Source: Enterovibrio calviensis DSM 14347
GTDB taxonomy: Bacteria; Pseudomonadota; Gammaproteobacteria; Enterobacterales; Vibrionaceae
Assembly: GCF_000621165.1 (NCBI RefSeq)
Contig: NZ_JHZA01000016.1
Span: 94,002-158,001 of the forward strand
Direction of reading: 5' to 3'
DNA length: 64,000 nucleotides
Shown here: positions 41,410-50,476 of the stretch, piece after piece
How positions within the stretch are numbered: position 1 is the stretch's first letter
How the letters are laid out: the number at the start of each line of letters is the position of its first letter
Notes under the pieces: model-generated
Told to the model about the DNA's origin: nothing
What the model saw: only the letters and a program-made list of their open reading frames with translations
Database searches by the model: none
Made by a program: the position numbers and the translations under genes

Positions 41410-44400
41410 ATGCAAAAAAAACAGAAGTTCAAGCGCCTTCAGCACACGCTGATGTTAGCGTTTCTTGTGCTCAGTATTACGCCTCTCACCCTACTGGCGA
41501 TGTTCTTCCTTGAATCACACAGCAGTGATTTAGAACAGCAAAGCACAACCCACCTTTCTTTCCTTCGAGATAACAAGAAAGAACAGATCATCAGTTACTT
41601 TGATGCGCGTTACTCCGAAGTGAATTCTTTCTCACGCTCAGAGCTCGCCACCGCCAGTGGTGGTCGATTCTATGGCTTAGTCGCCGCATTCCATCAGCTA
41701 GGGAAAACCAAAGAAGAAGCGCGAGAAACAGCGAGAATGCGCTACGTCGATACCCCAAGTAAATCTTTGACCGCAAGCGTTGATGACAGTAATTTCGTGG
41801 GCAGTGAGCGCTATCGTTTGCTCCATAAACGGTATGACTGGGCGTACAAAGAACATCTCAAGCGTTCAGATTTTTCCGACCTGCTTCTTGTTGATATTGA
41901 AGGAAACGTCGTCTATTCAGCGTTAAAAGATGAAACGTTTGGCGCCAATTTACTCGAAGAACAATGGCAAAACACACCGGCAGGAAAAACCTTTACTGAC
42001 ATCAAAAGTCAGGTCACGACATCGATCGGCGACACAGACAAAAATCCTGTCGTATTTACTGATTTTAGCCAGCAATCCAACGGCGAAATCGCGGCTTGGT
42101 TTGCTGCGCCCATCACTCAACAAGGCTATTTGCATAGCTATGTGTTGATGAAGCTTCCTAACAAAGCCTTAGTTGATATGCTCAACAAAGCGCCGACTGA
42201 AAAAGGCTATATCAACACACTACTCGTCGGCCCAGATCATATTGCACGCAATATTGAAGCTAGCGACCCGCTTGTTGCCATTAATAGTTTAGCAATAGAA
42301 AAGGCACTTTCTGGCGCAAGGGATGTTGGTAATTTTGTTGGCACAAGCCATCAACGCGTGCTCGGTGCATACGCGCCCGTTAATATCCAGGATAAGACAT
42401 GGGCGATCATTCTAGAGTTACCTGAAGAGGAAGCGTTCGCACGCATCTATCAACTAGAAAAAATATTCATCGTTGTCATGGTCGTCGCTATCCTCTTGGT
42501 TGTGATCGCTTCGCACTTACTTTCAAACTCCATTACAGCCCCACTGCTTCGCCTCACTTGGGCAGCAGAACAAGTCTCTGCTGGCGATTTAGATCAGAAG
42601 ATAAACAGCACGGATCGGGAAGATGAGATTGGACGACTCGCCATCAGCTTTGCCCGGATGCAGCGATCTGTTCGCGACAAATTGGCGCTAATTCGTGAGC
42701 AGAACAAAGAGCTCGAGCAGAACATCAATCTGATCAAACAAAAGAACGAAGAACTTCAACAAGCTGATCGCATGAAAGATGACTTCTTGGCCACAACGTC
42801 TCACGAACTCCGTACGCCGCTTCACGGTATGGTTGGTCTTGCAGAATCCATGCTGGCGGGCGCTGAAGGCCCCATTCCTGAACGCCAAAAGCATCAACTC
42901 GAGATGATTATCAACAGTGGAGAGCGCCTTTCAAATTTGGTAGACGATCTCCTTGATTACCACAAAATGCGTTATGGCAGTCTTGAAATCTCTCCACAAG
43001 CGGTTGATACCGCCAATGCGCTGCGTTTGGTCATTGAGCTTTCTAGCCACCTGCTTGGCGGTAAACCTGTACGAATCATCAACCAAGTACCTATCGACTT
43101 GCCGTTGGTTCGTGCTGACGAACAGCGCCTGGAACAAGTGCTGTACAACTTAATCGGCAATGCCATCAAGTATACCGATGAAGGAAAAATCATCATTTCC
43201 GCCACCGTTCTTGAAGGACAGTTGCGCATTCAAGTCGTGGACACTGGACAAGGCATTCCGTCAGATCAACTAGAGTATATTTTTGAGCCCTTAACACAGG
43301 CAAAATCAGGAACGGCCGTCTATCGACAAGGTGCAGGTCTTGGTTTATCAATCAGTCGTCAGCTCATTGAAATTATGGGCGGGCAACTCTACGTCAGCAG
43401 CCAGCCAATGGTCGGCACAACCTTTAGCTTCACACTGCCAACTGCGACGGAAGAAGACAAAGCAAAAACTCGCTTGTCGAATAGCGTCCATTTCGCAGTG
43501 CCTAAAGTGGAATTGGTGCATAACGACTTAGCACAACTGCCGGAAAACCCGAGTGGCCCACTGGTGCTTGTTGTTGATGACGAACCCGTAAACCTGCAAG
43601 TCTTGAACAACTTCCTGCGCCTTGAAGGATATCGCGTCAAAGCGGTAGAAAATGGCCGCCAAGCCATAGAGTCTGTTACTCAAGAAAAACCCGTGCTTAT
43701 GCTACTCGACGTGATGATGCCTGAACTCAGTGGCTATGAGGTATGTACTCACCTTCGCGAGCGCTACTCCCGAGCAGAGCTTCCTATCATCATGCTGTCG
43801 GCTTTAGGGCAAGTTCAAGACAAAGTAAAAGGGTTTGACGCGGGCGCGAATGACTACCTAACCAAACCCTTCAACAAAGATGAACTTAGCGCACGCATTC
43901 GCGCATATATTAATGCATCTCTGACAGAGCAAGAACGTGAAAACAACCGGAAATTGGTGTCTGAGATCCATTTCCGAGAGCAAGTCGAAGCGGGACTGCG
44001 CGAAGTGCAAAACCGTTTGCTGGGCTTACTTGATTCAGCACCAGAAGCCATTGTGTGCGTGCATGAGAACGGCAAGATAAGCTATGCCAATGATTCTTGT
44101 AGCTCTGTCTTCAAACTCAGTGCTGAACAGCTAGAGCGCCACCACATCGACGATTTCCTGGCAATGGCCTTGCCTGATGTTGAAACGGGTCGAGGCCATT
44201 ATAGCGGGCAGCTTCGGTTTAACATTGATGGCGAACTGGTCAGTATTGATTCAGACGTTTTCACCTTACCCGAGACATCGGGGTTGCAAATGATGCTCAT
44301 ATTGAACGCAGGAGAAAAGGCATCCTCTCATCGCGTTCAATTACTTGAGAGTGCGGTTGAAGCCTTGTCTGAATATGCTTTTGATGGCGACCAAAACCAA

Positions 44401-44787
44401 TTGCAGCAACTTCGCGAATTAGGTGGCGAATTCACTAGAATGGCAGACAAGTTCTCTGGCGATAAACCAGATAAAGGCGATGTACTGCGTGAAACCTTAG
44501 TGAAAGTCATGCTTGTTACGCTCAGTTACTGGAACAACGCCACCGGGAAGACCAAGTTTGATCTTGCTGAAGAAAGCGGACTCTGGCGTGTCTACCTAGA
44601 CCGGAGTACGTTGCAAACCCGAACATTAGACAAATATCTTCACGCAGAAACTGTTCCAAAATCACCACGATGGCGCACGGTTATCAATACCATCGACTTT
44701 GTACTAGATCGCTGTGGTGATGAAACAAAAGAAAGGCATGAGGTCATTCAACTACGCGACAGGTTGCAATCACTTATCACACGCTAA
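41410..44787 (+). CDS. chiS: Chitin-responsive hybrid sensor kinase/DNA-binding regulator ChiS
   Basis: A 1125-aa protein from ATG 41410. Helix 1 (about 14-34) and helix 2 (about 351-371) enclose a large periplasmic domain that, in V. cholerae, is held inactive by Cbp. HAMP (about 375-425), HisKA with His465 (ATTSHELRTP), HATPase (NLIGNAIKYT, DTGQGIP, GAGLGLSIS) and receiver Asp767 (LMLLDVMMPE) follow. These align with His469 and Asp772 of V. cholerae ChiS. A PAS-like region and a C-terminal domain (about 1000-1125) complete it. In V. cholerae this C-terminal part binds DNA and activates the chb operon directly. Location and operon context agree. A TTG start at 41395 would add five residues. 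Confidence 0.94.
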   Translation: MQKKQKFKRLQHTLMLAFLVLSITPLTLLAMFFLESHSSDLEQQSTTHLSFLRDNKKEQIISYFDARYSEVNSFSRSELATASGGRFYGLVAAFHQLGKTKEEARETARMRYVDTPSKSLTASVDDSNFVGSERYRLLHKRYDWAYKEHLKRSDFSDLLLVDIEGNVVYSALKDETFGANLLEEQWQNTPAGKTFTDIKSQVTTSIGDTDKNPVVFTDFSQQSNGEIAAWFAAPITQQGYLHSYVLMKLPNKALVDMLNKAPTEKGYINTLLVGPDHIARNIEASDPLVAINSLAIEKALSGARDVGNFVGTSHQRVLGAYAPVNIQDKTWAIILELPEEEAFARIYQLEKIFIVVMVVAILLVVIASHLLSNSITAPLLRLTWAAEQVSAGDLDQKINSTDREDEIGRLAISFARMQRSVRDKLALIREQNKELEQNINLIKQKNEELQQADRMKDDFLATTSHELRTPLHGMVGLAESMLAGAEGPIPERQKHQLEMIINSGERLSNLVDDLLDYHKMRYGSLEISPQAVDTANALRLVIELSSHLLGGKPVRIINQVPIDLPLVRADEQRLEQVLYNLIGNAIKYTDEGKIIISATVLEGQLRIQVVDTGQGIPSDQLEYIFEPLTQAKSGTAVYRQGAGLGLSISRQLIEIMGGQLYVSSQPMVGTTFSFTLPTATEEDKAKTRLSNSVHFAVPKVELVHNDLAQLPENPSGPLVLVVDDEPVNLQVLNNFLRLEGYRVKAVENGRQAIESVTQEKPVLMLLDVMMPELSGYEVCTHLRERYSRAELPIIMLSALGQVQDKVKGFDAGANDYLTKPFNKDELSARIRAYINASLTEQERENNRKLVSEIHFREQVEAGLREVQNRLLGLLDSAPEAIVCVHENGKISYANDSCSSVFKLSAEQLERHHIDDFLAMALPDVETGRGHYSGQLRFNIDGELVSIDSDVFTLPETSGLQMMLILNAGEKASSHRVQLLESAVEALSEYAFDGDQNQLQQLRELGGEFTRMADKFSGDKPDKGDVLRETLVKVMLVTLSYWNNATGKTKFDLAEESGLWRVYLDRSTLQTRTLDKYLHAETVPKSPRWRTVINTIDFVLDRCGDETKERHEVIQLRDRLQSLITR

Positions 44788-44796
44788 ACACCAAAT

Positions 44797-44820
44797 AAGC
44801 CTCGGAAACGGGGCTTTTTA
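44797..44820 (+). terminator. Intrinsic terminator of chiS
   Basis: AAGCCTCG/CGGGGCTT stem (one G-U pair) with a GAAA tetraloop, followed by T residues to 44819. Confidence 0.88.
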
Positions 44821-44869
44821 CTGTCTTCGTTTTCTACCGCCATACCTCCTTCGAACAACCACATTGATT

Positions 44870-44955
44870 GTCTCCGTCTCCGTCTCCGTCTCTGTCTCTG
44901 TCTCTGTCTCTGTCTCTGTCTCTGTCTCTGTCTCTGTCTCTGTCTCTGTCTCTGT
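44870..44955. repeat. Hexanucleotide tandem repeat GTCTCC(3)/GTCTCT(11)
   Basis: Three GTCTCC units are followed by eleven pure GTCTCT units, 14 units in all, starting 50 nt after the chiS terminator. One reading frame through it would encode (Ser-Val)n but no gene uses it. Copy number is expected to vary; the distance between chiS and the cbp promoter would change accordingly. Confidence 0.95.
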
Positions 44956-45347
44956 AGAGACTATCTGTGCCATCCAATATCGACATCAAGCACATTGACT
45001 GCGCTTAGGAAACCGAAAACTCAATGACCCACCTTATTGGCTTATTCCTAAGCCCCATCATTGCCATAAACTCATAACATAGTCAGCGTGTACTTATTTC
45101 ACGTCACGAAATACACAAAAGTGACGGACTTGATAAGGTGTCACTCTACTCATTTTTGATGCAAAAAAGTGGTCAATATTCGTTCGCAACGAAAAACGCA
45201 ACCACGTAATTTCTGTTTCTGAGAAGATAATCACAACAAACCAATCACTGAAATTTTCAGCAAAAAATTAACCCAACTTCGAAATAGAGATCGTGATCAC
45301 GCCAATAATCATAACGATCAATGACCAATGAAAATGAGGCCTGAAAG

Positions 45348-45359
45348 GTTAGTATCCAC
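45348..45359 (+). promoter_or_regulatory. SlmA-like binding site upstream of cbp
   Basis: GTTAGTATCCAC agrees with the SlmA consensus GTGAGTACTCAC at 9 of 12 positions. SlmA directly activates the chb promoter in V. cholerae, so a site here is expected; this particular match is tentative. Confidence 0.35.
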
Positions 45360-45365
45360 TATCAT

Positions 45366-45488
45366 AAACGTAAAACCAGTGGCCAAAAAGTGCGGTATTT
45401 GACCTGCATCAAACGTAAAACCGCACCGTCAAAAACGTTAGTTTTAACGTTTTTGACGCGCCCCCTTTAACTTTTAACGTTTTTAACG
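45366..45488 (+). promoter_or_regulatory. Repeated AACGT elements in the cbp/chb promoter (possible ChiS sites)
   Basis: AAACGTAAAACC occurs exactly twice (45366-45377 and 45411-45422). GTCAAAAACGTTA (45428-45440) and its perfect complement TAACGTTTTTGAC (45445-45457) form a 13-bp inverted repeat. TTTTAACGTTTTT followed by gACG or aACG recurs at 45442-45458 and 45472-45488, 30 bp apart. ChiS is known to bind this promoter in V. cholerae; assigning these elements to ChiS is inference. Confidence 0.5.
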
Positions 45489-45545
45489 GGCATTGCGATT
45501 GACCCAAAACTGGAACCGGAGTTTCCTTACATTGCACTGAGCCTG

Positions 45546-45625
45546 CACGGCCATGTGAATAACTAAGTTCACTTGTTTGGTTATTCATAGCGGGGTCCGG
45601 CCTGACCACATTGAAAGGGTCAGAA
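45546..45625 (+). promoter_or_regulatory. Structured 5' untranslated region of cbp
   Basis: TGAATAAC and GTTATTCA form an inverted repeat around 45556-45587, with an alternative GTGAA/TTCAC stem overlapping it. CTGACC/GGTCAG (about 45602-45623) forms a second hairpin just before the ribosome site (AAGGAAC). The overlapping stems are mutually exclusive, so a switch is conceivable. Confidence 0.35.
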
Positions 45626-45659
45626 TAAAGTGAAACAAAGCAACTAGTAAGGAACAGCT

Positions 45660-47339
45660 ATGCTTGCCAATCTAAAGAAAAAACATCTAGCAGTTGCCAT
45701 CGTCGCGGCCGCAGCGTCTGTATTGACAGTACCAACTGTCAGCGCTGCTGACAGAACGGAACTGACTATCGTACCTGACTTCTACCCACAACTTACTCGT
45801 AACTTCAACCCGTTCCTACAGAACAACTTGAAGACCACTCTTGATTTTGTGTACGAGCCATTGGTTATCTTTAACCAATTAGACGGTAACACTCCAGTTA
45901 TGCGTCTGGCGAAGGACTACACCATTTCGGATGACCTTAAAACGGTTACTTTTGAAATCCGTGACGGTGTTAAATGGTCTGACGGTACGCCTTTCACAGC
46001 TCAAGATGTTGAATTTACTTACAACCTTATCCGTGAAAATGCAGCAATTGACCTTGCAGGTAACGCAGCGCTTATCGCTGACGTTGCAGTAAAAGGCAAC
46101 AGCGTAGCAATCACTTTGAACGAAGCTAACTCATCAGCTCCTTTCAAACTGGTTCAAACGCCAATCGTTGCTAAGCACATCTGGAGCAAGATTGATAAGC
46201 CAGAAGCGTTTGCAAACGAAAACCCTGTAGGTACTGGTCCTTTCACTGAAGTTGATACGTTCACTAGCAACTTGTACGTGCAGTGCCAAAACCCTAACTA
46301 CTGGGATGCTGCAAACCTAGAAGTTGATTGTCTACGTATGCCTCTGATCACCAACAATGACGGTCTTCTGTCTAAAATTGTTGCTTCAGAGCTAGACTGG
46401 ACTTCTTCGTTCATTCCTGACATCGACGCTGTTTATGCATCTGTAAACAAAAACCACAAATACTGGCCAGCACCAGTAGGTAGTTCAGTAAACCTTTTGG
46501 TTAACTTTGAACACCCAGATGCAGCGAAAAACGAAGCACTGACTAACATCGACTTCCGTCGCGCAATGTCTACTGCTATCGACCGTCAATCAATCATCGA
46601 TATCGCGTTCTATGGTGCAGGTACTCCTAACCATTCGGCTGCTGGTATTGCTGCGCTTTACCAAAGCTGGTCTGACGTTGACACCTTCGAAAACGCGAAA
46701 GTGTACAACACCTACAACGTTGAAAAATCAAAAGCAATGCTGAAAAAAGCAGGCTTTAAAGATACCAACGGTGACGGTTTTGTTGAGACTCCAACAGGTA
46801 AGAGCTTTGAGCTAGAAGTTCAAACTCCTTCTGGCTGGACTGACTGGAACAACACTGCACAACTAGCAGCAGAAAACCTATCTGATGCTGGTATCAAAGT
46901 GAAAGCTGTTACTCCAGACTTCTCTGTATACAACGAGCAGATGGCTGGCGGTACTTTTGATGTGGCTCTAACGAACTACTTCACTGGTCCAGATCCACAC
47001 CAAACTTGGGACACTGGTTTCCACTCACGTTTCATGGGCAAACAAGGTAACCCACGTTTCGCGATGCACCGTTTCCAGAGTGCGGAAGTTGATCAACTGC
47101 TAGAAAGTTTCTACGCAACAGCTGACAAGTCTGAGCAATTGGAAGTTGCACACAAGATTGAAAAGATCCTTTCTGACAATCAAGTGGTAATCCCAGTTCT
47201 GTCTGCTGCATCAATGTACCAGTTCAATGAAACTCGTTTCACTGGATTCTGGGATGCAGAAAACGCTAAAGGCCGTCCAATGATTTGGCAAGGTATCCCT
47301 GAGCGTCTGCTGCATATCCTTGACCTAGAAGCTAAATAG
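45660..47339 (+). CDS. cbp: Periplasmic chitin-oligosaccharide-binding protein
   Basis: A 559-aa family 5 (DppA/OppA-type) substrate-binding protein. The signal peptide is cut after VSA (residue 29). LAKDYTISDDLKTVTFEIRDGVKWSDGTPFTAQDV is the family signature. In V. cholerae it binds (GlcNAc)n in the periplasm, feeds the importer downstream, and, when empty, represses ChiS. AAGGAAC precedes the ATG. It is the first gene of the chb operon and is followed by a stable hairpin before the permease genes, which should keep Cbp in excess over the membrane subunits. Confidence 0.94.
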   Translation: MLANLKKKHLAVAIVAAAASVLTVPTVSAADRTELTIVPDFYPQLTRNFNPFLQNNLKTTLDFVYEPLVIFNQLDGNTPVMRLAKDYTISDDLKTVTFEIRDGVKWSDGTPFTAQDVEFTYNLIRENAAIDLAGNAALIADVAVKGNSVAITLNEANSSAPFKLVQTPIVAKHIWSKIDKPEAFANENPVGTGPFTEVDTFTSNLYVQCQNPNYWDAANLEVDCLRMPLITNNDGLLSKIVASELDWTSSFIPDIDAVYASVNKNHKYWPAPVGSSVNLLVNFEHPDAAKNEALTNIDFRRAMSTAIDRQSIIDIAFYGAGTPNHSAAGIAALYQSWSDVDTFENAKVYNTYNVEKSKAMLKKAGFKDTNGDGFVETPTGKSFELEVQTPSGWTDWNNTAQLAAENLSDAGIKVKAVTPDFSVYNEQMAGGTFDVALTNYFTGPDPHQTWDTGFHSRFMGKQGNPRFAMHRFQSAEVDQLLESFYATADKSEQLEVAHKIEKILSDNQVVIPVLSAASMYQFNETRFTGFWDAENAKGRPMIWQGIPERLLHILDLEAK

Positions 47340-47354
47340 TAACACTCAAAATCT

Positions 47355-47449
47355 GGCGGTGCGTTCGCACCGCCTCTTTCCAAAGTTAGGCTATCAGTAC
47401 TTTTGACCTCGGAGTTTCTATTTCTTTGGTCACGGCTTTGCCGTGCCAC
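47355..47449 (+). other. Two hairpins between cbp and the first permease gene
   Basis: GGCGGTGCG/CGCACCGCC is a 9-bp stem (47355-47374). CACGGC/GCCGTG lies near 47432-47446. They sit where binding-protein transcripts are usually stabilised or partly terminated, so the permease genes would be expressed less than cbp. Confidence 0.6.
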
Positions 47450-47463
47450 TTAAGGTGTGAGTT

Positions 47464-48450
47464 ATGGGATTTTTTCTTAATAGATTAATGTTTTATTTTG
47501 GCGCATTGCTTATCGCAATCACGCTGAACTTTATTTTACCGCGAGCAATGCCTGGCGACCCAGTGACCATGATGTTCGCGAATGCGAGCGTCCAAGTAAC
47601 ACCAGAGCGTATTGCCGCCATGCGCGAGCTATTAGGCTTTGTTGACGGTCCAATTTACATCCAGTTCCTGACTTACTTGCAAAGTATCTTCACATGGGAA
47701 CTCGGTATCTCGACCCAATTCTATCCGATGACGGTTAATGAGCTGATTGCTAAATCACTTGGTTGGACACTCTTCTTGGCAGGTAGCTCTGTTGTGCTCG
47801 CTTTCTGTATCGGCTCAGTGCTCGGTATCTTTGCAGCATGGCGACGTGGCAGCCGATTCGATTCATTCGTATCACCAGGGTTCATGGCACTCCAAGCAGT
47901 CCCCCCTGTTGTTATTGGTATGATGGTTCTGTTTATCTTTGGTATCAGCCTTAAATGGTTCCCTACATCATACGGTATGCCTGAAGGCGCAATTCTAGAC
48001 TGGACAAGTTGGGATACCTACCAAGGTATTCTGTACCACGCAGTACTTCCATTGATCTGTGCAACTGTCGCCCAAATCGGTGGTTTCCTAATCAATATGC
48101 GTAACAACATGATCAACCTGCTGAGTGAAGACTACATCACGATGGCAAAAGGCAAAGGCCTTTCTGAGAATCGTGTTGTCTTCAACTACGCAGCACGCAA
48201 CGCAATGCTACCAACCGTTACCGCGCTTTCGATGGCGCTTGGCATGGCAGTCGGTGGTCAGCTCGTCGTAGAAATGATTTTCCAATATCCAGGCCTTGGC
48301 ACAACCATGCTGAATGCCGTTAACGGACGTGACTACCAGGTACTACAAGGCCTATTGATCATCTTGACCCTTGTCATGCTGTTCTTCAATTTCTTGGCCG
48401 ACGTTCTTATTGTTTTGCTTGACCCACGTCTGCGTAAGGGAGGCAAATAA
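47464..48450 (+). CDS. Chitobiose ABC importer permease 1 (DppB-like)
   Basis: A 328-aa inner-membrane permease of the oligopeptide/chitobiose (Opp/Dpp) class with six predicted helices. The family start is FFLNRLMFYFGALLIAITLNFILPRAMPGDP, and the cytoplasmic EAA loop is LSEDYITMAKGKGLSENRVVFNYAARNAMLP. It forms the (GlcNAc)2 channel with the next gene product. The stop is 2 nt before the next ATG. It corresponds to the VC0619 position of V. cholerae. Confidence 0.92.
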   Translation: MGFFLNRLMFYFGALLIAITLNFILPRAMPGDPVTMMFANASVQVTPERIAAMRELLGFVDGPIYIQFLTYLQSIFTWELGISTQFYPMTVNELIAKSLGWTLFLAGSSVVLAFCIGSVLGIFAAWRRGSRFDSFVSPGFMALQAVPPVVIGMMVLFIFGISLKWFPTSYGMPEGAILDWTSWDTYQGILYHAVLPLICATVAQIGGFLINMRNNMINLLSEDYITMAKGKGLSENRVVFNYAARNAMLPTVTALSMALGMAVGGQLVVEMIFQYPGLGTTMLNAVNGRDYQVLQGLLIILTLVMLFFNFLADVLIVLLDPRLRKGGK

Positions 48451-48452
48451 TC

Positions 48453-49481
48453 ATGAAAGATGTATTCAAAATTATTCGCGGAAACACGAAAGCATTTGTT
48501 GGTGTTATTCTGATTGTGACTTTCTTGTTGATGGCGCTCTTTGCACCTGTTCTATCACAATATGACCCACAAAAACGTTCTGGTAACCCGCACGAATATC
48601 CTTCTGTACTCGTCAAAATGGCACAAGCCAGTCCTGACGGCTGGGTGGCTGAAAATGTTACTGACAACGCGCGACGCCTTCGTATCTCTAAAGATGCGGA
48701 TCACGTACTGGGCACCACACGCTTAGGTCGTGACATCTGGTCACAAGTTGCATATGGCGCGCGCACCTCTCTATTGGTTGGCTTTACTGCCGGTATTTTC
48801 GTGTGTGTCGTTGCCACCGTCATGGGTATTTCTGCTGGCTACTTCGGTGGCAGAGTCGACAACATCTTGTCCGGTGCCATGAACGTCATGCTCGTTGTAC
48901 CGCAACTTCCCGTCATTATGGTAATCGCTGCATTCGTGGGACAGGCAGGCCCACTCACCATTGCCTTGGTAATAGCGTTCACCTCCTGGGCTTGGGGCGC
49001 CAGGGTAATCCGTTCCCAAACCTTAGCCATTCGTGAAAAAGAGTTTGTAAAAGCAGCTGAAGTGCTCGGCGAATCAAAACTACGCATCCTTTTTGTTGAG
49101 ATTCTGCCAAACCTGATCCCTCTTGTAGGCGCAAGCTTCATCGGCTCGGTCATGTACGCAATTCTCGCTGAATCAGTGCTCTCATTCATTGGTATGGGCA
49201 GTGCAAGTACCGTCAGCTGGGGCAGCATGCTCTACAACGTACGTACTTCATCCGCCATGCAGCTCGGCATTTGGTGGGAAGTATTAGCACCATGTATTGC
49301 TCTAACACTACTTTCACTGTCGCTGGCTTTGGTTAACTTCGCAGTTGATGAAATTGCCAACCCACAGCTACGTGCACAAAAAGGCATGAAGCGTTGGAAG
49401 AAAGTGCAGGAAGACGAAAAGAAAGCCCGCGAACAGGCTGACGTTGTTCCACAAACTGCAGTATTGAGCGGAGAAAAATAA
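48453..49481 (+). CDS. Chitobiose ABC importer permease 2 (DppC-like)
   Basis: A 342-aa permease with six predicted helices. GTTRLGRDIWSQVAYGARTSLLVGF is the DppC/OppC signature, and the EAA loop is REKEFVKAAEVLGESKLRILFVEILPNL. A lengthened, charged C-terminal tail (KGMKRWKKVQEDEKKAREQ) is unusual but cytoplasmic. An AGGGAGG site lies inside the end of the preceding gene, and its own stop overlaps the next ATG by 1 nt (TAATG). Confidence 0.92.
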   Translation: MKDVFKIIRGNTKAFVGVILIVTFLLMALFAPVLSQYDPQKRSGNPHEYPSVLVKMAQASPDGWVAENVTDNARRLRISKDADHVLGTTRLGRDIWSQVAYGARTSLLVGFTAGIFVCVVATVMGISAGYFGGRVDNILSGAMNVMLVVPQLPVIMVIAAFVGQAGPLTIALVIAFTSWAWGARVIRSQTLAIREKEFVKAAEVLGESKLRILFVEILPNLIPLVGASFIGSVMYAILAESVLSFIGMGSASTVSWGSMLYNVRTSSAMQLGIWWEVLAPCIALTLLSLSLALVNFAVDEIANPQLRAQKGMKRWKKVQEDEKKAREQADVVPQTAVLSGEK

Positions 49482-50446
49482 TGAGTGATGCACAACTATC
49501 AATCCGCAACCTTTGTGTTGACTATATTACCGATGCGGGCGATGTCCGCGCGGTAAACGATGTAAGTTTCGATATTGGTAAAGGCGAAGTATTTGGTCTG
49601 GCTGGTGAGTCTGGCTGCGGTAAATCAACCGTCGCTTTCTCTCTGATGCGTCTTCACAAGCCACCTGCTTATATCAGCGGTGGTCAGGTCTACTTCAACG
49701 GCGAAGACATCATGAAATACAGCGACGAGCGCATGAGCCGCTTCCGCTGGAAAGAAGTGTCAATGGTGTTCCAGTCTGCAATGAACGCCTTGAACCCTGT
49801 TCTTACTATGGAAGAGCAGTTTTGTGACGTGATTATGCGCCACACCAACATGACTCGCGCACAAGCAAAGAGCCGTGCTGAAGGTCTGTTGGAGATTGTT
49901 GATATTCACCCAAGTCGTTTAAGCGATTACCCGCACCAATTCTCTGGCGGCATGCGTCAGCGTTTGGTTATCGCGATTGCTCTGGCTCTGAATCCAAAAA
50001 TGATCATTATGGATGAGCCAACAACAGCGCTCGACGTGGTGGTACAACGTGAGATCCTGCAAAAGATCCACGCGCTGAAAGAAGAGTTTGGCTTTTCGAT
50101 TCTGTTCATCACGCATGACCTATCATTGATGGTCGAATTCACCGACCGCATCGGCATCATGTATGCCGGTCAGCTGATTGAAGTCGCGCCGTCAAAAGAG
50201 ATCCTAAAAACACCATACCATCCATATACCGAAGGTTTGGCTAGCTCTTTCCCTGCACTTACTGGTCCGAAAACGCACCTAAAAGGCATTCCGGGTAACC
50301 CATTGAACCTGCTCGAAATACCGCAAGGTTGTCGCTTCCAAGCTCGCTGTAGCAAAGCGACGGACAAGTGTTTCAACGTAGCAAACACTTTGACTCAGAT
50401 CGAGCCGTCTCGTTTCACCAACTGCCACCTGTTCACAGGTAAGTAA
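49481..50446 (+). CDS. Chitobiose ABC importer ATPase 1 (DppD-like)
   Basis: A 321-aa ATPase. Walker A is GESGCGKST, the signature is FSGGMRQR, and Walker B is MIIMDEPTTALD. The C-terminal oligopeptide-ABC domain has the Cys-containing CRFQARCSKATDKC segment typical of Opp/Dpp ATPases, which may hold an Fe-S cluster. It drives (GlcNAc)2 import with its partner ATPase. Overlap with the upstream permease indicates coupling. Confidence 0.93.
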   Translation: MSDAQLSIRNLCVDYITDAGDVRAVNDVSFDIGKGEVFGLAGESGCGKSTVAFSLMRLHKPPAYISGGQVYFNGEDIMKYSDERMSRFRWKEVSMVFQSAMNALNPVLTMEEQFCDVIMRHTNMTRAQAKSRAEGLLEIVDIHPSRLSDYPHQFSGGMRQRLVIAIALALNPKMIIMDEPTTALDVVVQREILQKIHALKEEFGFSILFITHDLSLMVEFTDRIGIMYAGQLIEVAPSKEILKTPYHPYTEGLASSFPALTGPKTHLKGIPGNPLNLLEIPQGCRFQARCSKATDKCFNVANTLTQIEPSRFTNCHLFTGK

Positions 50447-50476
50447 TTCGGCTATTTGCGACTTGTAGGAGTGAGC

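Larger units (their letters stand above)
44788..45659 (+). other. 872-nt region between chiS and cbp (regulatory)
   Basis: It holds, in order, the chiS terminator, a GTCTC-type hexanucleotide repeat (44870-44955), an SlmA-like site (45348-45359), repeated AACGT-containing elements (45366-45488) and a hairpin-rich cbp 5' untranslated region. No convincing protein-coding gene is present. Confidence 0.6.

Noticed and set aside
44714..44998. ORF encoding a long Ser-Val repeat
   Set aside because: It starts inside chiS out of frame, crosses the chiS terminator and is open only because of the hexanucleotide repeat.
45284..45305. CRP site around GATCGTGATCACGCC upstream of cbp
   Set aside because: The two half-sites lack the 6-bp spacing of the CRP consensus TGTGA-N6-TCACA.
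45409..45609. 66-codon minus-strand ORF in the cbp promoter
   Set aside because: It covers the repeated regulatory elements and untranslated region; composition and lack of a ribosome site argue against coding.
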